DNA of 64,000 nucleotides from Diadema setosum. Taxonomy: Eukaryota > Echinodermata > Echinoidea > Diadematoida > Diadematidae. Every line of letters begins with the position of its first letter. Within the stretch, counting starts at the first letter, position 1. Under the pieces are notes generated by a model. It was given only the letters and a program-made list of their open reading frames with translations. It did no database searches and was not told the DNA's origin. Below are positions 32,941 to 44,925 of the stretch, piece after piece. A program made the position numbers and the translations under genes. Where the stretch lies: NCBI GenBank assembly GCA_033980235.1, contig CM067067.1, positions 34,358,560 to 34,422,559 of the forward strand, written 5' to 3'.

Positions 32941-35244
32941 TGAAATCTAAATTTCTTACCTGCTTCCTTCTCATTTTTAGCGGTTGTCAGGTATGTTTAT
33001 TCCATGGGCGTATCGGCAAATTTTGCGCTTAGTCTTACGCGTATTAATGCTTGCTATACGCAGTTACGCTATGCGCGATCATTACGTCCCTGCGCGAGAC
33101 CTAGTACCCTTACTATACTCATAGGCCCTAGTATAAATTAGGTAAGGAGTCGGTAAAAGTTACTCTGTGTGATCATCACCTGATATGGCTGATCACGTCA
33201 TGTTACTATGTTGATACTAAAAGATAGAGTCTATCTCTCTCTGACTCCGTAGAACTGACTCTTGGTAGGCCTACTAATGGTAGATCTAGGATCTACAGTT
33301 CAGGGCTGAAGATTTGATTCTCAGTTGAAATAGATATCCAAAGTACAATGTATGTGAGTATCCTGAGTATGTCATGAAGCTTGTTAATATTCTTGGCTCA
33401 ACTACTTTGGCATAGACTTTTATGTTCTAACATTGTTTTAAATATGATGATCGAAGAAAGATGGTCTGTATACGGTCATTGGGGATATGTTCCGCGGAGA
33501 ATGCATCTGACTTCACAGGATAAAGTAAAAGATATTAAAAGACTCTTCCAGACACATGGATGTTTTTTTTTTTGTCTAGATAGTATGACCAAAACTAAAC
33601 TCGAGTAGTACTACAATCTTACTATTATACTACATCAGTACATGTAGAAGTTGTATTTATGGCAATCGTGACAAGTTTCAGCAGCACAACACTGAGTGAT
33701 ATTGCTTGCTGTAGCTCTCCGTTGCTGCAGGATCATCTAGCTAGCATCACATGCCATCGTATTTTACATTTAATGATTTCAAGCCTGCCTGACACTGCAA
33801 TGTCTTGTGATACAATGTCGTGCCATACAACATCACATAGCAGATTACCAGATAGCCACAACCCCAATCATGTAATAGTCCGCCGCTACCGCAATTCGCG
33901 CAAACCACTCCACGCAGGCGAGGCCTGTATGTGTGTGTGTGTACAGATAATCGTGATGTGTGTGTGTGTGCATATGGTGGCTGCCTGTATTTCGGTATTT
34001 TTTTTTTATTTTTTTTTTTATGTGTGCAGTGTATTTATGAATATCTGTACATGTACATGTGTTTACCTGAACATTCAAGTAAAATGATTCACATACAGTA
34101 CTCCCTAACAGGAGATATTGTGTTTTGTATTCATTTTGTTTATTCAAACATGCAAGTGGAATGTACAAATGTGAAGCAATGAATGAAGTCAAAATGAAAC
34201 AAAAAATTGGAGGAAAAGAAAAATATTGGTATAGCTACACGTATGTAGACAGTAACAGACAGATTGCATGATTTTAAAGTTCCACAGCACCCTGCCCCTG
34301 CGCAAATGGCACATGGAAGGGCATTTAGAGCAAATGGCATGGCATGATACAAGTGTTTTCATTAGATACACACACACACACACTGCATCCCAACACAAAT
34401 CTAACACACATGCACACAGTACTGGAACATGTATTGTATGCATCAAACACATGGTGCCTGATGCGTACTCAAATTCATACGTAGTGCTTGATTATGGTAA
34501 TATTGCTTACCGATAATATATAGGCCCCTAAAGTGTATGATTGTAGTAACTACTGTTGAATACCCAGGAACTGTGTGTGTGTGTGTGGGGGGGGGGGGGT
34601 GGTGTCAAGGTCAATGGTATTCCTGAACCCAGATAGCATTTCTTGCCATGGATACCCGATTGCCCAGATAACTGCGGGGACATCCTATCACAAACAATGA
34701 CAGGGTGATACTAAGTAAACACACTTAAACTCAAGTGGCTGTACTCTTAGTCATGTACAGTAGCTACATGTACTTAAGGTGTTTTACAAAATTCCTCCTT
34801 AGAAAGAATCTGAAGTACTCAGGTACAATGCATTCTAAGATTGTTTCCATTACAAAATATTAAGTACACTGTGTGTAGTGTTTGTGTTTGTTTGTGAGTA
34901 GTCATATCAATGAAATCACAATTTACCGATTTATGGATGACAAATTTCAAATATTGATGTAATGCAATTTTTATGTGTTTAGTGTGAAGTCTATGGGCCT
35001 ATGAGCATTAACAGCTGATGAATGATAAATCTATACAAAGTATATGTCCAAGATTCATTTACCAGTTATGTAAATGTCAGAAATCATATGTATGACATTA
35101 CTACAAATTATCCAAGTAACTTCATATACGGGTGCATTTTGAGTATGTGTTATCAAATAAAAATCAGAAGGGCTTCAACTTTAATATTAATCCTGTGTAT
35201 TGTGATATTCATGCCTATTTGCAACCAGATAGTTATGTCCGGTT

Positions 35245-35460
35245 ACCTCTCGAATTTCGGTCGTCTGTATAAACACACAGCAAAATACGTGAGGCTCCTC
35301 TCGCATCAGCCACCTCAAAAGGTGGCGGACGGAACCTCTCGCATGAGCCTTCATTTGGCGGCGTATGCCGGCATACGCCGTGTTTATACAGAGCAAATTC
35401 GAGAGGTCCTCTCGCATGAGCCGGCATGAGCGCGTATTTTGCTTCTCTGTATAAACACGC
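35245..35460. repeat. CpG-rich palindromic repeat with TCTGTATAAACAC blocks
   Basis: ACCTCTCGAATTT on the left faces AAATTCGAGAGGT on the right, each followed inward by TCTGTATAAACAC or its complement. A third TCTGTATAAACAC lies in direct orientation near 35447. CCTCTCGCAT(C/G)AGCC occurs three times in it. Probably a rearranged miniature transposon. Confidence 0.6.
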
Positions 35461-35978
35461 TCAGAGTGCTTTTCTAGTTGTAGATGTACATGGTGTTGCT
35501 TGTATGTTGGTCCACTTGTGTCCAGTATGATCTGAAAGGAGAGAAAAATCATACAGTGATTTCTTTAAATTTTGTCTTATTTGTATTCATTTCTTCTTTT
35601 TTTGTAACTGAGCACTGTGATTATGATTTCAGGGAATATGTATATGAAATATGAAAAATATTCCCCTTAAAATTTGTCAGGTTCTTTATTTGTTTTTCCA
35701 TTTTATTGCACCTGTCTCTAGTCATTTATAGATGTAATTCAGTAAACATGAATCATTGCCAAAGAGCAAACAAATAAAAGGCAGAACTCTTGTTGGTACT
35801 TGGTACCAGTAAGTTTTGTACCTACAGGTCATGTGTTCTAAAAATAATACAAAGGTTACATTTCATGGCCGGTGTACCTATGGAGTGGTTTTGTCTAAAA
35901 TTTTCTTGCGAACAGTATTGTTTGTTTTTATTTTTTAATATCTATTTTAGACAATAAACTAACTTTTAAAAACATGTA

Positions 35979-36329
35979 TTAAAGGTACTGTTTACTATTG
36001 GGAGCAGTGATTTAAAAAATGTTAGAGATATCACATATGATGCATAAGTGTATTGTAGGTCAGTTGTGTCACAACACGTAGTGAAACGTAAAATATATTA
36101 TAAGGAAATACATGTATCACAATTTACCACACTAAGCCATAACTATAGATGGTTTAGTCTAGAAACATTTTTATTACGGTAACTATTGTTCACATTTTGT
36201 ACATATACTAGTTCAAATATTTACATTGGTTTTTGTTTTTTTTTTCCTACAACAACTCACATTTTAGATCTATTGAAGCACTAAAGCTGGGTCTTTGTTT
36301 CATCTGTAAATGGTAAATAATGCCTTTAA
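35979..36329 (+). mobile_element. TTAA-flanked element, family D copy 1
   Basis: TTAA at both edges with ends AGGTACTGTTTACTATTG and TGGTAAATAATGCCT, imperfect inverted copies. Copy 2 lies inverted at 50944-51322; shared internal phrases include GCACTAAAGCTGGGT (GCACTAGAGCTGGGT in copy 2). Confidence 0.7.
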
Positions 36330-37538
36330 ACCTAAAACAAGTTTGGGGGAATGGATTTTTTTTTTTTTTTTTTAAGTGTCCCTTATGAACTGTTTTATGA
36401 ATGTATGTCATTTGACCACACATAATATGTTAGCAGTAAATGGCACAGTAAGTTTATAATATTTAGTGAATTACATGCCCGTACGGTATACACTGTAATT
36501 GCTTATGAATCTATGATGGCCCTTAGTATGTACTGTACATTCGTATGTATGCACTGTACATATGCACATGAACATGTAACCTTTGGGGGTGTTACTTAGA
36601 GTTGCACAAACTCTGTGAGGATAGCCACATTTTCTTTCTTTCTTTTTGTTTTGTTTTGTTTGTTTGTGTGTTTGTTTGTTTTTTTGTCAGGCAAGCCAGA
36701 TATACCACAAGGAAGACCTAGGTTAGGTACAATAATTTCTATTATATAATTTACCCTAAGTAATTCAAACCCAAAGATTTTGACACCATCAAGAAGTAGT
36801 CAACTTTAATAGTATAAATTACAGATTTGTGTGCACATTATGGGTTATGCTTGCTGTTTTGCAAAATTCCACCATGCATTACATACATGTAAACCATCTG
36901 GGCAAGTGACTTCAGTTTTGGAAACTCTTGTCATTACATTTTTCTTAACATGAGAGGGCGCTCTAATTGTATAACATGTACAAAACAAAACAAAACAAAA
37001 AGATTTCATTGGCTATTTTGTTCATTGGTAGTAAAGGTACTGCAAGGAGACTAAACTCGGCATCATTGTACCTTACAATAAAAATTGTATGTTTGCTGAC
37101 GTGTGTGTGTCTGTCTGTCAGTATATGCTTGTGTCTCCATGAAGTGTTTTGAAATGTGTATTTATTGCACGAACACGCGTCAAAACACAGTCATCGGCCA
37201 GGATATCCTTGGGCATATGAATAAAGCTGGGAGACAAGACGGTCATTTGACAATGCATTTATCACGAATCCATGTTTTCGACAGTCTGTCTTTTGCATTT
37301 GATGGGGGGGGGGGAGGGGTGGGGAGGGGGGTGGGGATGTGTATGGACCTGTTTGCTTAATCCTCTAATTGAGTGTGAGAGCACCACGTCCAGCAATGTC
37401 CTTCTGTTTAGCCTTAGAGCATGTGTATTGATGGTGAGACATGAAAGCATGTAACTTGAATCATATACAACATTGCGCACCTGCTTTTAATTGTGATGAT
37501 TCAGGTTTGGGATATATTTGTTAGCAAAAAAGACAAGA

Positions 37539-37552
37539 CCCCCCCCCCCCCC
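37539..37552. repeat. C homopolymer, 14 bases
   Basis: Uninterrupted C run. Confidence 0.9.
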
Positions 37553-37780
37553 TTGTGAGGTATGAGGAAACAGATTAACTGTTGTTTACATGTGGGATTA
37601 TGTGCAAAAAGACAGGATCCATGATGTTTTGGCATCAAAATGGTTGTATCTATACGTACATAGGTAGCATTCATAGCTGAGACTGTTTGAAGACATTCCA
37701 TGCTCAAAGCAATGATTAGTTTAGTCTCTGGATAACAATTAACTCACCCTCCTTTGTTTGTAGATTTTTCAAAGACATTA

Positions 37781-38520
37781 GTTACGTTCAGACGGCAGGC
37801 CCTAACCTCGAGGTTAGGAAACCTCGAGGTGTAGCTCTTGCCCCCGTAACTACGACGTGTGTCCACACGACGAATCTTAACCTCGAGGTTACGAAACCTT
37901 GAGGTTAAGCTTCTGCCCCCCCCGTAACTACGAGTGGGTCCCACTCAATGTTAAAACCACAAAACCGGAAGTTTTAGCCCAAACTGCTAACAAGGCGTCT
38001 ATTTCTTCTTTAGTCAAACCCTGTCGGACTCGCTTACCGGTACTCTTTTTCCCACCGGCGGCACCAGCTTCGTCGAAAACAATTTTTTAGCGTCGGAGAA
38101 GAAAATAGAATACAGTACTTAGTGAGTTTGACGTGTTCAGTTTCAGAGATCAAACACAAGAAGAAAAGATGATGTTGTTGTGATGTGCGTCATAGGTTTT
38201 TCACCTCACGCGCACGTGTAGTGTATTAGTGGTGTATTTACGTGTGGGAGGTTGACCTGGAAGCAGAGGGAAATTGTGGGGGCTGGAGTTCACGGCGAGG
38301 TCACTCTTAACTTCGAGTTCGTTGTTTTTTGTGTCCACACGGTGCTTACGTAACTACGCGTGGGGACCCCCCGCTGCTTGTGGTTAGAGCGCTAACCATA
38401 AGATTTCTCGTGGCTCGAAACATCGAGCAAACCTCGAGGTTTGCTAACTACGAGTGCGTCTTCACGGTCCCTAACTACAAGCTCTAATCTTGAGGTTAAG
38501 GGCTCCCGTCTGAACGTAAC
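37781..38520. mobile_element. 740-bp DNA transposon derivative with perfect 15-bp ends
   Basis: GTTACGTTCAGACGG and CCGTCTGAACGTAAC are exact inverted ends with TA immediately outside each. Imperfect inverted similarity extends about 170 bases inward and is built from TAACCTCGAGGTT and GTAACTACGAGTG sub-repeats. The centre is CpG-rich and carries a Myb/SANT-like frame on the minus strand (37928-38086). The TA target suggests a Tc1/mariner-like or other TA-inserting class; the class is not proved. Confidence 0.7.
37928..38086 (-). pseudogene. Myb/SANT-like domain fragment inside transposon
   Basis: The minus strand is open from 38086 to a TAG at 37928-37930 (52 residues). It contains KRVRQGLTKEEIDALLAVWA, which resembles the first helix of the Myb/SANT-like domains common in transposon-linked DNA-binding proteins (pattern W-x-x-E-E-x-x-x-L-L-x-x-W). 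The first Trp position is Leu here. No Met start; a stop lies just upstream in frame. Likely a remnant of transposon cargo; the similarity is short and from memory. Confidence 0.4.
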
Positions 38521-40866
38521 TATTATAGTAGATAATCTTGTCCAGATGTAGAATACATTTTATTCCAAATTACATTGTAGAATCAAGTTGCTCAGTTATT
38601 TCATCACAATATCATCTGTCTTGAGACTGTGTTGCTGCAAATTTCATAGTTGATTGCACCATTATCTGATTTTCCTGTTTGTAAATTATTCTTTTTACAG
38701 ACATTGGGGAATATTCATTATTGTCTGTGATTCCTGTGACTCACTTTGTGGTATATGACAGATTTGATTCAGCCAACTCCATGATTGGCATTGGGTCCTT
38801 GACTCTATTAAAGCAGTACATGCATTGGATAGACTGATGTGTGAATCCAATGTGTTTGATCCAGTCAAATGCAGTGAAGCTTTTTATGGTTAATAAATTT
38901 CTGATTGGCCTACTTTCAATTTCTTATCACAACATGTGTAGTGTCAATCATGTGTCACTTACAAGGTACTCTTGTTCTTCGACTCATCAATTGTTGTCTT
39001 GATGGAAGAGTATTCAGTTTTAGTAGTTGTGTTATATTGGTATAACTTCATTTAAGGAATTTATATGAAATACAAAATGAAAGTTAAATAGATATAGCAG
39101 AATAACTCTCTGTAGAGCATGCATACTCTTTACTGCATATGCACAGTAAACCATGAAAGGCGTTTAATGATTGCATGTGACTTTCTAAAAGGTACTGTAC
39201 TTTACCCAGTTGCAAAAGTCAGCTCTTTGGTAACATTTGTTTCTGAAGCTTCTGGCCAAATTTAGACCTCACATCATCTCATGACTAGTTATTACACGTC
39301 TTGGTGATGTGCGAAACTGCGACTGATTGCCCTGGTATTGGAAAACAAGGAAATGACTATGCAAGGTGTATCGTGTGTGGGGGGAGTGGGAAGCTAAACG
39401 CTGCCTGAGGTCCTCTGGTGAGTCACCGGGAGTAGCGTGGCGACCGTCCGCTACGAGCAGCCAATAACAGGACATGCCCATTACTAAACTCGGCAGTGCT
39501 GCCACAAAACTCCTGGAACTTGCACAGGAGCAGACGTTTGCGTCGTTGGTGAGGGAGATTAAGATCAGGTCTGAACGACTGTTCCTTTTTTTGGCAAATA
39601 CGACATCTCTCTCTTTTGCTGTATCAAGAGTGACTTTATAAATAGTGTACACACGTACATTTGGCTTTATTATCAATACTTTCCTATATGGAATATGTTT
39701 TATAAGAATGGACTCAAACTTACATGCTGTCAGTAACCGCTGGATCATTAGCCGCAGAGTTACGACATCAGCTCTTACACTTATGTGTTGAGGAGGTATA
39801 ACTGCTAACCAGCATTTATATATAGTAGATCTGTGTACCATCAACCAGAGAACCTACCGTGGGTGGAATTACTTTTCCGACCTCCGTGTCTCTTTTGCGC
39901 TTCCTGAAGAGATACTCCTAGCCTGCAGTGGAGATATTAGCGTGTGGAACCGCTTTGACGGCAGAGAGTCACTTCCTCCCTGTATGTTTCAGTACATCAG
40001 CCCTTGTGCCATCAAACCTGTACATACATTTGAAAGTGCTTTGCTGCAAGGGGATACAGTACATGTATTGGGAATGAATTGCAGAGTAACAGCCTCTGCC
40101 TAAACTTGACTAGGAGGAAGGCATTTGGATTGGGTGTGGGAAACTCACTTTGGAATTACATAAGTCGGGGACGGTGCACACGTGGCTGCACAGAAGGTAG
40201 GAAATAATGCTGTGCTAGCCAGTGTTATTAAATGTATAGATGACATAGATGTTGTGACAAATTTGAGAGTTATTCAATGTGAATGAATATGAATATTAGT
40301 CAATAATACTTCATTGTAATCTATATGTCACATATAAATCTGATAGCTTTGTTATGGTTATTTAGGCCTCTTTATTTGTTTTTTTGACCATAGTTTGGTT
40401 CCTTCTTTTATACAGTATGTTTTGGAAAGGATCAAGTGGTCATTTGATGGTCATGGTGGGACTTGATATGAAAGAATTTTTCAGAGTTCTGCCAGTCTGT
40501 CCTGTGGCACTTTTTGATTAGTGGCTTATTGACTTTACATTATAAAGAATCAAATGGTGGAAGAAGAAATGTACACCTGAAAGTAATCAATTCAGGGGCC
40601 AAAATGATGCACAACTTTCTAGACACTGAGATTTGTTGCAGATCAAAGGCTGAGCACTCGTATTAAAAGTGATAGTGCAACGTGGGGGAAAGTTATGTAG
40701 AGTATCATACTTCAGATGTCGGAATAGACGTTACCACACAAATTGTCAATGCAATAGTGATAGATAAATTATATCATATCCCCAGGCCTATCTGTAGACT
40801 GAAGCCTGCTGGGCAATGTGCATAGTGTACACAAGTATTAGATTGTAGAATCTTGTACAGAACAGA

Positions 40867-41258
40867 TTATAGGGATGGTACAGTATTGGTGGAGATGAGA
40901 ATTGGGCTTTTAACTTTTTACAAGATATCAAGAAAACACTTAAATTATATAGTACAGAGCATACCATTTTAAGAGGAATTCAAAGTTTGTTTGATGAAAA
41001 CCAGGTTTGGAATGACTGAAACATCTAAAAACAAAGTGAAACAAAGCGATCACAATAAAGTGTGGGTTCCACACTTTATTAGAATTGCTCTTTTTTGGAT
41101 ATCTCAGCCATTTCAAAACCAATTTTTGTCAAATAAACGTTGAATTCTTCATAGAATTACATGCTCTTTCATATTTCATAAGAGGTTACTCATTATCTCA
41201 CCAAAAAATGTTACAAACCTGAAATTAGGTCTCAACCAAAACTATACGATCCCTTTAA
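40867..41258. mobile_element. TTAA palindromic element, family A copy 2
   Basis: Right edge CCCTTTAA intact; left edge TTATAGGG has lost the TTAA by one base. The interior matches the copies at 16758 and 56611 (CATGCTCTTTCATATTTCAT, GATATCTCAGCCATTTCAAA). The two halves are inverted copies. Confidence 0.75.
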
Positions 41259-41699
41259 CTTTGAAAAACCTGCACGGTTTGATTTTAGACAACAAAATGT
41301 TAGAATTACAATGTAAACAAGTGTGAAAGTTGTCGGCATATGTACCTTGCACATGCACATTCATCTATGTCAATGTAGTACATTGTATATGTGATGTAGT
41401 GCACATTTACTCATTTGTAATTTACTACTTTAGAGGTTGATAAGCTTGGGCATGGGGGGGGGGGGAATGAACCATAACTTTTTTTTTAATCAATTTGTAA
41501 AATATTATATAAGAATGTATCAGACAGGCTCACAATGCCAATATCAGTCTAGTACTAGTTTTGCACCAGATGGGTGTTTACAGTGTATGTACAAAGTCCA
41601 AAAGGTTTGCACACAATAGGGAGATATACCCTGATATGTGTAAGGTATTGTTATTGTCTATTTTTGTTTGAAAACTTCCTGAACAAATTTTGAGTTGTC

Positions 41700-41726
41700 T
41701 TTTTTTTTTTTTTTTTTTTTTTTTTT
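41700..41726 (-). repeat. T homopolymer, 27 bases (poly-A on minus strand)
   Basis: Lies at the 3' side of a minus-strand open region (41727-42193), as a retroposed transcript would show. No AATAAA is visible upstream of it. Confidence 0.85.
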
Positions 41727-42193
41727 GAAGGAATGGTTGACTTATACCTCTCTGTTATTACCAAGACAGCTTGTTTGTTCTCTGATGTATGTACATGTGA
41801 GATTGTGAGGCCGGGGATTGTGAGAGGGATAATTAGGTGCTGATGGCTCCAAAAAATCCAATAGGATTGTACAGTCTCGGGGGATTCCACCTGTTATTAG
41901 GCAGTGATAGATCAGGTACAAGACCTTGAAGGTGATAGCTGCAAGCCAGACAGGTGCCTTCACTGGATCACTCCAAGTATTCATATCTCTAGGGCTTTCT
42001 GATCATCCACCCTGACTTCTACAGGCTCAGACATGATTGCGACACGCTGAAAGCCGGTGACACGCCCCGTGTCCATCACCTGCTGCCAGAACTTTGAATA
42101 ACCGCAGTCTCTTGTCGTTGTCGATGATGATGATGAAGGGCTGTCCTCAAAGACAGCATGGGGCGAGGGTGGATATGTGTGATGGGCAAGCAT
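41727..42193 (-). other. Uncharacterised minus-strand open region ending in poly-A
   Basis: Two overlapping minus-strand frames, 41981-42193 (70 aa, including DTGRVTGFQRVAIMSEPVEV) and 41742-41984 (80 aa, including APVWLAAITFKVLYLIYHCL), read more like protein than neighbouring frames. I do not recognise the family. A processed pseudogene with one frameshift is one explanation; chance is another. Confidence 0.2.
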
Positions 42194-44349
42194 TGAGCTT
42201 TCAATGTAATGTCAATGTGCCTTACAAAAATGTAGTCCAGAGCATCATTGATGAGATGTAATAAACCTTTCTCTTCAGGACTACGTACATTGTAGGTGGT
42301 GTACGCTGCACTTATCTCTTGTGAAAGGAAATTGACTGGTACTCATCAGGTTAAATTATATAGCTTTCACTTATCCAATATTGGCAGTAGAGTGTAGTAT
42401 AGGAATTATAATGTGCAGCTCCTGTGCTACAGTAAATTGAAGATTAACAGTGTACATATGTAATTTTACTGTCGTACCTTTCATCGGCAAACTGTGACAT
42501 GACAAGTACAGATGGATCTTAACTCCCCAAAGCAACTGGAAGGTACAAGTATTCAAAACATTTTTGATAGAAAAATTTATAAAGAAATCATCAAATGCTT
42601 TCATATTTATCTACTGAGAAACCTTACAGCTGAAAAGGGGGGGAAAAGTCTTTAAATTTTCATTCCACACAAGCTCACAAGATCATGAAAGTTTGCTTGT
42701 GAATTATTCTTCCCTGCTTATTTATTGGTCTGTTTCTTCATTTTGTTTGGGGTTGTGAACTATCTAATTTGCTTGAATACCAAAGCAATTCAACTCTTTC
42801 TCAGGTCATGACTGCTTCCTATCGAGGAAGCACTTTGTTTGAAAGGGATGCTCTCTCTCATATATTGCAAAAGATGTACTTTTCTATCTCTAGTGACAAA
42901 AATATTTAAAATCACTGTGATGTGCCTACTGAGTAGATATTTCCCTTTGTACACTGATTCCTGATCTGCCTATGGATCATTGTGTTATTTTTTTGTTGTT
43001 GTATCATCTTATTTGTTATTGTTAGTGAATTCATGCAGCATACAGCACATATATAATAATTGTCAGTGTTACATTGCAATGTCATAGTAAAGTGGTGAGT
43101 CATAGGTTCTTAACTGTGTGCATACAATTTTGTCTTTGTTGTTTAATTTTTATGATCACCAATATATATAGTGAAATATGATGTGAACAGAAAATGATTT
43201 GTACACATCTGTCAAGCAAACAGGGTTGATCTATTCCCAGAGTGTGGAGGCAGGGATAATGGATAATTTGGCATGCTGAGAATGCATGGTATTCTCCACC
43301 ATGCTTTGTAGAGCATGACTTATTTACGCATTATCAAATTGAGTTAATGTTCAGTCATACAAAAACAGCAGATTAAAGCCCTGATCCCAAAATTTAGAAA
43401 AGGATGAGATGCACTTTGACACAAACCAACCAGATTTCCTTTAATGTAGTTGTTGGTTAAAATGCAGATCCCTAGCAGTTACCAGCAAAAAGTCTAATAG
43501 TGACTTGTGATATCGCATCTGCAGAAAATGTAATGTTAGGCTACCAACACAAATAAAGGTTACATTTGGTGTACCTTTGATAATGGCATCATTTGTATTT
43601 AGGTACAGCTGTATTCAAAGCGGTTTCAAGTCAAATCTAGTCTCAGAGGTTTTTTTCTGTTTGTTTGTTTGTTTGGTTTTTTTTTTGTTTTTGTTTTTTT
43701 TTAACCAACCTATCATCAATCATAATATATTGCAGTCAGCCAGTGTAGACCAGCTACCGCTGATTTTGATTCAAAGTGAGACATATTTATAGTGCACGAT
43801 CGGGAGACAGGTTTTTATAAAACTTTGAATGCATGAACTATGAAGCTCTTTTGATTCTGGTGGGCATCAATGAATCTTTGAAACACCACTAACAGTTGGC
43901 TTGCAAACACAGGGCCCCTACTTTGTGATGTCATGTATGTGGGAGTACAGGGTAACAATATGTCAAAAAGGCTCAAAATCATTTGCCTAAGAATCAGAAA
44001 TATTAGCCCCTTTATACCACCAAAGAGTAGAAGCACCCCTGTGTGCTATACTAGTGTTGGCACAGAGTTATTATTCTCGCTGGTTGCATAGCAAATTTTT
44101 ATTGTCCAACAAAAATTGGGGATAAGACAGTCAATGAAACTAGCTGAATTATTTGAATTAGACAAATACGGCTGTATTGCTTCTATCAGATACATTTTCA
44201 CAATATTTAAAGGGTACATTTGTCCAGCTACATTGTGGCTACTATTCAACCGTATACCACAATATTTTATGCAGGATGATGTGTGGGCAGAATTACAGTA
44301 CACTGTACATAGACCTACGTTGTATATGATGTACTACATGCTGCACAGC

Positions 44350-44925
44350 TTAAAGGACAAGTTCACCTTCATAAACATAAGGATTGAGAGAATACAACAA
44401 TATTAGTAGAACACATCAGTGAAAGTTTGAGGAAAATTGGACAATCGATGCAAAAGTTATGAATTTCTAAAATTTTTGTGTTTGAACCGCTGGATGAGGA
44501 GACTACTACAGCTTGTGAGTCATATGCGTACAACAGTATAAAGAAAATGTAAAGAAAATTCAACATATTTTCACTTTTTTCGCATAATAAAAGAGCACTT
44601 GATTTGCCTCTTTCTAAAGGCAGGCGGAATAATATTACCCATAACATTTGTTGGTAACGAGTCGGGGGAATGTGTACTTTTTTCAAAAGATGAAATTTTG
44701 TGAAATTCTCTTTATATTTTCCTTATATTGTTGTACGCATTTGACATCTAAGTTATTCACACACTGCAGTAGTCTTCTCATCCAGCAGTTACTGCACAAA
44801 AACTTCAAAAATTCATAACTTTTGAACGGATTGTCCGATTTTCCTCAAACTTTCAATGATGTGTTCTATCAATATTGCTACATTCTCTCAATCCCTATGT
44901 TTATGAAGGTGAACTTGTCCTTTAA
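44350..44925. mobile_element. TTAA-flanked palindromic element, family B copy 1
   Basis: TTAA at both edges; ends AGGACAAGTTCACCTTCATA and its inverted copy. The halves pair throughout (GAAAGTTTGAGGAAAAT facing TTTTCCTCAAACTTTC). 576 bp. Several open frames inside are by-products. Confidence 0.85.

Larger units (their letters stand above)
32941..37780. other. Non-coding DNA, intergenic or distal CDC42SE
   Basis: No exon recognised. Contains TG and CA runs (33928-33972, 34365-34385), a 13-base G run (34587-34599), a complex palindromic repeat (35245-35460) and a TTAA element (35979-36329). Confidence 0.5.
38521..44349. other. Non-coding DNA
   Basis: No gene recognised. Contains a TTAA element (40867-41258), a 12-base G run (41454-41465), a 27-base T run (41700-41726) and an uncharacterised minus-strand open region beside it. 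A 191-codon minus-strand frame at 39269-39844 shows no domain or codon signal and is taken as chance. Confidence 0.5.

Noticed and set aside
33659..34192. Frames of 142 and 115 codons on opposite strands
   Set aside because: Both pass through TG/CA and T runs and have Cys-Val or Thr-His repeats; no domain is recognisable.
39269..39844. Longest minus-strand frame, 191 codons
   Set aside because: No domain, signal or conserved motif is visible, and several chance frames above 140 codons are expected in this much AT-rich sequence read in six frames.
44369..44686. 105-codon minus-strand frame
   Set aside because: Lies wholly in a palindromic TTAA element; a similar frame appears in the other copy at 53629 because the halves are inverted.
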